8,651 bases of DNA. Origin: Spirosoma linguale DSM 74 (GTDB lineage: Bacteria > Bacteroidota > Bacteroidia > Cytophagales > Spirosomataceae). Position numbers and translations under genes: made by a program. The stretch's first letter is position 1. Each line of letters begins with the position of its first letter. The stretch lies in NCBI GenBank assembly GCA_000024525.1, contig CP001774.1, positions 1 through 8,651 of the forward strand. The letters run 5' to 3'. This document shows positions 4,720 through 8,651 of this stretch, one piece after another. The notes beneath the pieces were generated by a model. The model was given only the letters and a program-made list of their open reading frames with translations. It was not told where the DNA came from and did no database searches.

Positions 4720-4787
4720 GCCCAGCACTACCCACCCCCACTGACCCGGTTTATGAGCCCCCTTATCCCCTTAGACTTAGCTGTCTT

Positions 4788-5150
4788 ATGACCCCTGAAC
4801 CCCGCGTACCCGCTGCCAAAGCCAAAGGTGGACGGCCCAAAAAGAAGGACGAAGACAAACGCAGCAAGGCCATCCAGGTCCGGCTTGAACCGGCTTCCTA
4901 CGCTTACGTGCAGGAACTGGCCCAGCAACGCAACACCAGCATGGCCGATGTGATCCGGGAGCTGTGCGTAGGGGATGTGACGGTGATCACCGCCGAGCAG
5001 GAGGCCCTGCTGCGGCAGATCGCTACCATGAGCAACAACCTGAACCAGCTGGCCCGTAAGGCCAACACCGACGGTATCCGTTCGGTGGCCATCCTGGTGG
5101 ATCGGCGGGTGCGGGAGTTAGGCGAACTCTTAGACCGCTATACCAAATGA
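4788..5150 (+). CDS. mobC: MobC-like relaxosome accessory protein
   Basis: The 120-residue protein begins with a flexible basic stretch containing KGGRPKKKDEDKR (13-25). An RHH-type segment follows (AIQVRLEPASYAYVQELAQQ, 28-47, then ADVIREL). It ends in a C-terminal helix with NNLNQLARKAN (83-93), the signature of MobC mobilization proteins. Such proteins bind near nic, bend or open oriT and help the relaxase. The TGA overlaps the relaxase ATG by four bases (ATGA), so the two are co-translated. The ATG at 4788 is the first start in this frame after the candidate oriT. Its GGRP-K motif echoes GGRPRK in the RHH-like protein at 1979-2428, although the two are otherwise dissimilar. Confidence 0.88.
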   Translation: MTPEPRVPAAKAKGGRPKKKDEDKRSKAIQVRLEPASYAYVQELAQQRNTSMADVIRELCVGDVTVITAEQEALLRQIATMSNNLNQLARKANTDGIRSVAILVDRRVRELGELLDRYTK

Positions 5151-6619
5151 TCGGCAAGACCAGCATTGGCACCAGCTTCGGGGGATGCGTGCGCTACCAG
5201 TTCGAGGGCCACAAGCACAGCCAGGAACAGAAACAGGCCGAAGTCCTGGAGGCCGTTGGCGTTCGGATGAGTTCGGCTTCCAGCATGACGGCCGACTTCA
5301 ACCGGGGCCGGCTGCTGAATCCGGACCTGGGGCGGGCCGTCTGGCATACCTCCGTGAGCTTTAATCCCGACGACGCGGCTAAACTCACCAATGAGAAAAT
5401 GCTGGCCGTTGCTCAGGATTACGTCCAGGGCATGGGCCTGGATCAGACCCAATACGTCATCATTCGCCACCACGACCAGCCCCACCCCCATTTTCACCTG
5501 ATTGCCAACCGGGTCGATAACCAGGGCCAGACGATTTCGGATAGCCACAACTACGCCCGCTCCCAGGCCCTGTTGAAAGAACTCTCGATCCGGCACGAGC
5601 TGACACCCGTGGCCGAACGGCGCGCGCACAAGCAGCGGCCTGATCAGTTGCAGGGGGCCGATCGGAGTCGCCACCAGATCCGCCAAACGCTGGAGCAGGT
5701 GCTAACCACCTGTACAAGTGGCCAGGCCTTTGCCGAGCGGGTCCAGGCGCAGGGCATCACCTGCCAGGTGCGCCAAAACGAAGGGGGGAAAGCGGTGGGG
5801 GTAAGTTTTGCCAAAGACGGGCACACCTTCAAGGGGTCCGATATTGCCCGTTCCTACAGCTATGCAGGCATTGTCAAGCAGCTGGAGGCCAACCACCGGC
5901 ATCAACAGGCGATACAAGCGCAAAAACAGGCTGCTCAGGCGATTAAGCCGGTTGAACCGGTCAATCCTGTCATCCGCGCTCAAACGTCGTCTGAGGAGCT
6001 TAAAAAAGCCCCAGAATTGAGCGAGGTTGAGCGCAAGTGGCAGGATGACTATCAACAGCAGGTTCAACGGGTGCGCTTGCTGAACGAGCAGATCCGGGCT
6101 ACCAACGCCTGGATCGAGCAGGCCGCTCAAACGCTGGCCCAGAATCCGACGCTCAAAACGGCTCAGGCTCTTAAAAAATCCTGTCCGGATTATGGCTTGC
6201 GCCAGGTGCTCGATGGGCAAATCAAAGCGGGCGAGTCCTACCAGTTCCAGGTAGAATGGCGCGCTGAACAACGGCAGGCGCTCAGCCGGCAGGCGGCAAG
6301 GTGGTTCGGGCTAAGTAGCGAAGCGAAAGAAGCGAAAGCGAAACTGGCCTATCTGGATGATCCTAAAGGGTCGGGTCTGGACTACCAGATGCAGGAAAAG
6401 CATTATAGTTTCTGGATTCATGCCCGGCAGGAGACGAAAGCCAAGCCCAGTTTTGGCTTCCAGGCGAGCGCCTACCAGAAAGCGGAACACTCCCTTGTTT
6501 CGCTATCGCAGTTCGCTCAGCAACGCGAAACGGCCCACCAGCAGGAGCAGGCTCAGCAGCAGCGCCTGAGGCAGTATCAGAATCGGGGGCCCAGGCTGGG
6601 CGGTCGGGGTATGAGCTGA
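5147..6619 (+). CDS. mobA: relaxase / mobilization nuclease
   Basis: The 490-residue protein has its nuclease domain in the first ~200 residues. Tyr17 in GCVRYQFEGHK is the likely nicking tyrosine of motif I. HHDQPHPHFHLIANRV (108-123) is the three-His metal motif III, with His113, His115 and His117 plus Asp110. These fit the relaxase/mobilization nuclease family (PF03432) that makes the single-strand cut at oriT and pilots the strand into a recipient cell. Residues ~260-490 are rich in Gln, Ala, Lys and Glu and look like long helices or coiled coil, with no helicase or primase motif. No coupling protein or type IV secretion gene is present, so transfer would need a helper element. It is coupled to mobC by ATGA. 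The segment is clearly richer in G+C than its surroundings. Confidence 0.93.
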   Translation: MIGKTSIGTSFGGCVRYQFEGHKHSQEQKQAEVLEAVGVRMSSASSMTADFNRGRLLNPDLGRAVWHTSVSFNPDDAAKLTNEKMLAVAQDYVQGMGLDQTQYVIIRHHDQPHPHFHLIANRVDNQGQTISDSHNYARSQALLKELSIRHELTPVAERRAHKQRPDQLQGADRSRHQIRQTLEQVLTTCTSGQAFAERVQAQGITCQVRQNEGGKAVGVSFAKDGHTFKGSDIARSYSYAGIVKQLEANHRHQQAIQAQKQAAQAIKPVEPVNPVIRAQTSSEELKKAPELSEVERKWQDDYQQQVQRVRLLNEQIRATNAWIEQAAQTLAQNPTLKTAQALKKSCPDYGLRQVLDGQIKAGESYQFQVEWRAEQRQALSRQAARWFGLSSEAKEAKAKLAYLDDPKGSGLDYQMQEKHYSFWIHARQETKAKPSFGFQASAYQKAEHSLVSLSQFAQQRETAHQQEQAQQQRLRQYQNRGPRLGGRGMS

Positions 6620-6720
6620 CGCCAGTAGAACGGAGGGGAAAAAAAGATTTTTTGCCGTGCAAACAAAGGACTACTGATGAAAACCCGACTGTTACACCCC
6701 TTGCCTTAGCCCTTGCCGCC

Positions 6721-7002
6721 ATGAGAACGCATTACTTTAAATGCTATCAGCGCGGGGAGCTGTGGAGCTATTACAAGCTGATGAGTGAGCGGGAACCGCC
6801 TGCTTGTGAGGTAGTGAATTTTTTCAGAAGCCAACCCACAGTTGAACTTCGCGAGTATGATCTAAGCGATCCAGGCCAACGAATTGACTTCGACGCTTTT
6901 TGGGATGTAGGTGTCCGCATCTCCGCCCAAGAATACCAAGCCGCTTATCAACGGGCGACGGCTGATAGGTTCACCCTTTACATCAATGGCCGGGTGCAAT
7001 AG
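6721..7002 (+). CDS. protein of unknown function (93 aa)
   Basis: From the ATG at 6721 the protein begins MRTHYFKCYQRGELWSYYKL and ends RFTLYINGRVQ. It is rich in aromatic and charged residues, with a likely amphipathic first half and a last strand, and has no signal peptide, membrane segment or metal motif. I do not recognise it. The open frame extends to a TTG at 6652, but those 23 extra residues (ending TPLALALAAM) look like untranslated leader. It follows the relaxase by about 100 bases on the same strand and may ride on the mob transcript. Confidence 0.5.
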   Translation: MRTHYFKCYQRGELWSYYKLMSEREPPACEVVNFFRSQPTVELREYDLSDPGQRIDFDAFWDVGVRISAQEYQAAYQRATADRFTLYINGRVQ

Positions 7003-7167
7003 GGGTGTTTTGCCGGTGGTATTTTTATCCCCTTTCACCCCCTTTCCTGCTCCACTGTTTTTTTTGCTTACCTAGAATAATGTTTGCACTATAGCTGTTT
7101 TTATTAACAATATTCTGTCAAAAGGTCATTTCGTGGACTATTTGTAACATTTTTTTTACATATGTAA

Positions 7168-7198
7168 TTGTGTGTAATAAGTAAATTTATAATTTTTG
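7168..7198 (+). promoter_or_regulatory. candidate promoter for the gene at 7239
   Basis: TTG (7168-7170) and TAATTTTTG (7190-7198) are separated by 19 bases. This fits the Bacteroidota -33/-7 pattern except for one extra base inside the -7 box. It lies in a very AT-rich intergenic stretch (7003-7238), which otherwise shows no clear feature. Confidence 0.4.
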
Positions 7199-7238
7199 CA
7201 CTAAGTAAATATGCGTAAACTTGTTAGCTGAACTTTTT

Positions 7239-7574
7239 ATGAATATGATCTATACTCATCCTCTAGTTGGTTGTTACCAATACACTTATCCTACTTTTGT
7301 CGATACCCCTCAGCACATCTGTGTGCACTTTGTAACCGAGGATGGACAACAAGCATTTGTTAGCTATCCCCAGCACCAGAGTCAACAAGCAGCCCGACTA
7401 ATCCCCCTGAGCTGGTTTGAATCGGTAAGTTTGGTACAGCTCGCGGGTAAGCCTCAATTAATGGACTTTGTATCACTGCTCTTCACCGAGAGCAACAACC
7501 GCCATCTCCAGCCAAATCACTGGTTGATAAATGAACCCGATGAGTATGAGTTCAGCCAGCTACTTGTAGCTTAA
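7239..7574 (+). CDS. protein of unknown function (111 aa)
   Basis: The ATG at 7239 (a second follows at 7245) starts MNMIYTHPLVGCYQYTYPTF and runs to FSQLLVA. The middle reads as alternating strands (HICVHFVTEDGQQAFVSYPQ) followed by LIPLSWFESVSLV and a helical end, a compact alpha-beta protein with no signal peptide. I cannot name a family. It is flanked by a candidate promoter (7168-7198) and a strong terminator 43 bases after its stop, so it is probably a monocistronic gene. An in-frame TTG at 7221 is a less likely start. Confidence 0.65.
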   Translation: MNMIYTHPLVGCYQYTYPTFVDTPQHICVHFVTEDGQQAFVSYPQHQSQQAARLIPLSWFESVSLVQLAGKPQLMDFVSLLFTESNNRHLQPNHWLINEPDEYEFSQLLVA

Positions 7575-7617
7575 TAGCTCATTAGCTATAGCAGAAAATC
7601 AAGCTATAAAACGAACG

Positions 7618-7657
7618 AAAAAGAGGTGGTAACATCCTATGTTACCACCTCTTTTTT
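7618..7657. terminator. strong bidirectional intrinsic terminator
   Basis: An 18-bp perfect stem (7618-7635 with 7639-7656) closes on a 3-base loop. It has a GC-containing core (GAGGTGGTAACAT) and ends in TTTTTT on the plus strand and TTTTT on the minus strand. It ends the gene at 7239-7574 and would also stop leftward transcription from the zinc-ribbon gene. Confidence 0.9.
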
Positions 7658-7909
7658 GCCCCGTTGTTAATTGGACTTTTCGAAGGGGTGTTGTATAAGT
7701 AGAGTTATGTTATGTGGTTATTCTAATAGTGAATGCTCTATACAAGCTCTAAGAATGGGTTTAATTATCTTATACAAAAGAGGTAAGAAAGGTCAGTAAT
7801 ATGGTAACAGAATAAGATATATAAAGGAGTTTCATCACTAGCCAGGTTAATAACGAGCCGACCCGATGCTACGTAAAAGGTGATTTAATCACTAATTTAT
7901 AAAGGCTAT
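7658..7909. other. intergenic AT-rich stretch
   Basis: No convincing gene is seen. The only items are a 21-residue hydrophobic frame on the minus strand (7835-7770) and a short palindrome (GTGATTTAATCAC, 7880-7892). Confidence 0.5.
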
Positions 7910-8134
7910 CTAACCCAACTTTTGGGTGCGTCCAAGCCGATGGAATTTACGACGGCATCGCTGACATTTGTAAGCACGAAGAGGAAGAAAAAACAGCACA
8001 GAACGAACCACCGCTCCTCTTGACACCCGCTCAATAGCAATTCGATTTTTACAGCGTGGACACTGTAGGGATTCTTGTTGACTATTAATAGTGGGCCAAG
8101 AGGCCGTTAGAGATAGAGAGACGTCATCAACCAT
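7910..8134 (-). CDS. small zinc-ribbon protein
   Basis: The 74-residue protein has two CxxC knuckles, CPRC (25-28) and CQRC (57-60), spaced by about 28 residues as in a zinc ribbon. The linker holds SVLFFLPLRAY (45-55), and the second knuckle is followed by RRKFHRLGR. The pattern CPRC...R...R...FLPLR.Y.C..CRRKF occurs in many short uncharacterised Bacteroidota proteins, some fused to membrane segments. Function is unknown, and nucleic-acid or protein binding is a guess. The start is ATG at 8134, 25 bases after the presumed transcription start of a candidate promoter. It stands alone on the minus strand. Confidence 0.65.
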   Translation of the reverse strand: MVDDVSLSLTASWPTINSQQESLQCPRCKNRIAIERVSRGAVVRSVLFFLPLRAYKCQRCRRKFHRLGRTQKLG

Positions 8135-8165
8135 TTTTGGCGTTTTTAAGTATGTTTACGGTTGG

Positions 8166-8197
8166 TAAAATTATTTAAAAACATTGTTGTGTATCAA
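8166..8197 (-). promoter_or_regulatory. candidate promoter of the zinc-ribbon gene
   Basis: On the minus strand TTG (8197-8195) is followed after 21 bases by TAATTTTA (8173-8166), a one-mismatch TAnnTTTG box. Transcription would start about 25 bases before the ATG at 8134. Confidence 0.4.
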
Positions 8198-8294
8198 TAA
8201 TGTTAACGATTTATATCATAAATAAATTAAATGGTATTTATATGTTCATATATTTATATTGTAACAGCAGAAAGTACATATAAGTCGAATCAAA

Positions 8295-8501
8295 ATGTTA
8301 GGTTCATTTGCCGATCAAAAAGGGTGTTTGATAGTGAGCTTCAAAAACGCCTATTCCACTCAATCGGAAGGGGTAGTCGCGCTTATCATAAAGGGAATCC
8401 TAATTGATAAACGCTTGGTTAAACCATTGAAAATCCAGACTTTACCTAAATATATAGTTGCTTACCGTATAAATTCGCCCGTTAGGAAGAAATACCCCTA
8501 A
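8295..8501 (+). CDS. doubtful ORF (68 aa)
   Basis: An ATG frame encodes MLGSFADQKGCLIVSFKNAY and so on to SPVRKKYP. It is basic, with a hydrophobic middle (VVALIIKGILI), and matches no family I know. No promoter or ribosome binding site is convincing, and AT-rich DNA can give such a frame by chance. Confidence 0.25.
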   Translation: MLGSFADQKGCLIVSFKNAYSTQSEGVVALIIKGILIDKRLVKPLKIQTLPKYIVAYRINSPVRKKYP

Positions 8502-8651
8502 TAGAAAAGCCTTTCAGTAACCTTATAGTGATTTAATCATTTTAGAGGTCTTTCGAAACCCGGATGGCTTAGGGCTTATCATCGGGCTAGATTGAACTTC
8601 TCGCATATTTATATGCTCATATTAAGAAATTAATGCCTTTTAATATATTTT
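8502..8651. other. terminal AT-rich stretch
   Basis: No gene is seen. A perfect small palindrome, GCATAT-TT-ATATGC, lies at 8603-8616. If the molecule is circular, this stretch joins the AT-rich leader of the ORF at 78. Confidence 0.4.

Noticed and set aside
4753..4791. Twelve-codon frame (MSPLIPLDLAVL) overlapping the mobC ATG as a possible leader peptide
   Set aside because: It is too short to distinguish from chance, and no ribosome site or attenuator structure goes with it.
5138..6271. Long minus-strand frames opposite the relaxase
   Set aside because: They are antisense shadows in GC-rich coding DNA. The plus strand carries clear relaxase motifs throughout.
478..7035. TTTTTATCCCCTTT present at 478-491 and 7022-7035
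   Set aside because: The match is low-complexity and isolated, with no similarity in the flanks.
7002..7041. GGGGTG / CACCCC pairing after the 93-aa gene as a terminator
   Set aside because: The loop is about 28 bases, the stem is only 6 bp and no T run follows.
7880..8540. GTGATTTAATCA found at both 7880 and 8528
   Set aside because: A 12-base match in an AT-rich window of this size is expected by chance.

Overview
The window reads as a small mobilizable plasmid, or most of one, from a member of the Bacteroidota. A Cytophagales host (Spirosoma or Hymenobacter type) is my best guess. The evidence is: a Rep_3-family initiator beside an iteron origin with a perfect DnaA box; a MobC plus relaxase pair; a toxin-antitoxin pair; several TAnnTTTG-type -7 boxes typical of the Bacteroidota primary sigma factor; and few Shine-Dalgarno sequences. 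The host assignment is inference, since nothing here is a taxonomic marker. I cannot tell from the text whether the window is a closed circle cut at an arbitrary point.

Left part (1-1900). A 47-residue ORF of unknown function is followed by a perfect 24-bp terminator-like hairpin (269-323). Next is a broken receiver-domain gene on the minus strand (582-801) with a possible C-terminal remnant beyond a 31-bp imperfect inverted repeat (447-544). Then comes a minus-strand cluster: a cysteine-rich GDCCVxC-type protein (1644-1847), a possible 36-residue membrane peptide (1484-1594) and a short BLUF blue-light sensor (1044-1457) whose key residues fall at the same numbers as in cyanobacterial PixD.

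Maintenance part (1900-4300). A ribbon-helix-helix-like DNA-binding protein (1979-2428) is read rightwards from a promoter overlapped by a perfect 18-bp palindrome. It converges on a leftward rep - antitoxin - toxin cluster (3910 down to 2434). Upstream of rep lie a rep promoter with an inverted half-iteron, three 19-23 bp iterons spaced 33 and 21 bp, further small repeats and TTATCCACA. Together these look like oriV.

Mobilization part (4300-6620). After a 63-residue conserved-looking ORF of unknown function come two hairpins with the same 10-base loop but different stems (4650-4719), the best candidate for oriT. They are followed by mobC (4788-5150) and a relaxase (5147-6619) overlapping by ATGA. 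This segment is visibly richer in G+C than the rest, so the plasmid looks mosaic.

Right part (6620-8651). Two unrecognised small proteins (6721-7002, 7239-7574), a strong bidirectional terminator (7618-7657), a minus-strand zinc-ribbon protein (7910-8134) and a doubtful ORF (8295-8501) lie in AT-rich DNA. The replication, addiction and transfer modules are standard in kind. The less usual cargo is the light sensor with its cysteine-rich neighbour, and the least explained structure is the twin-hairpin region.
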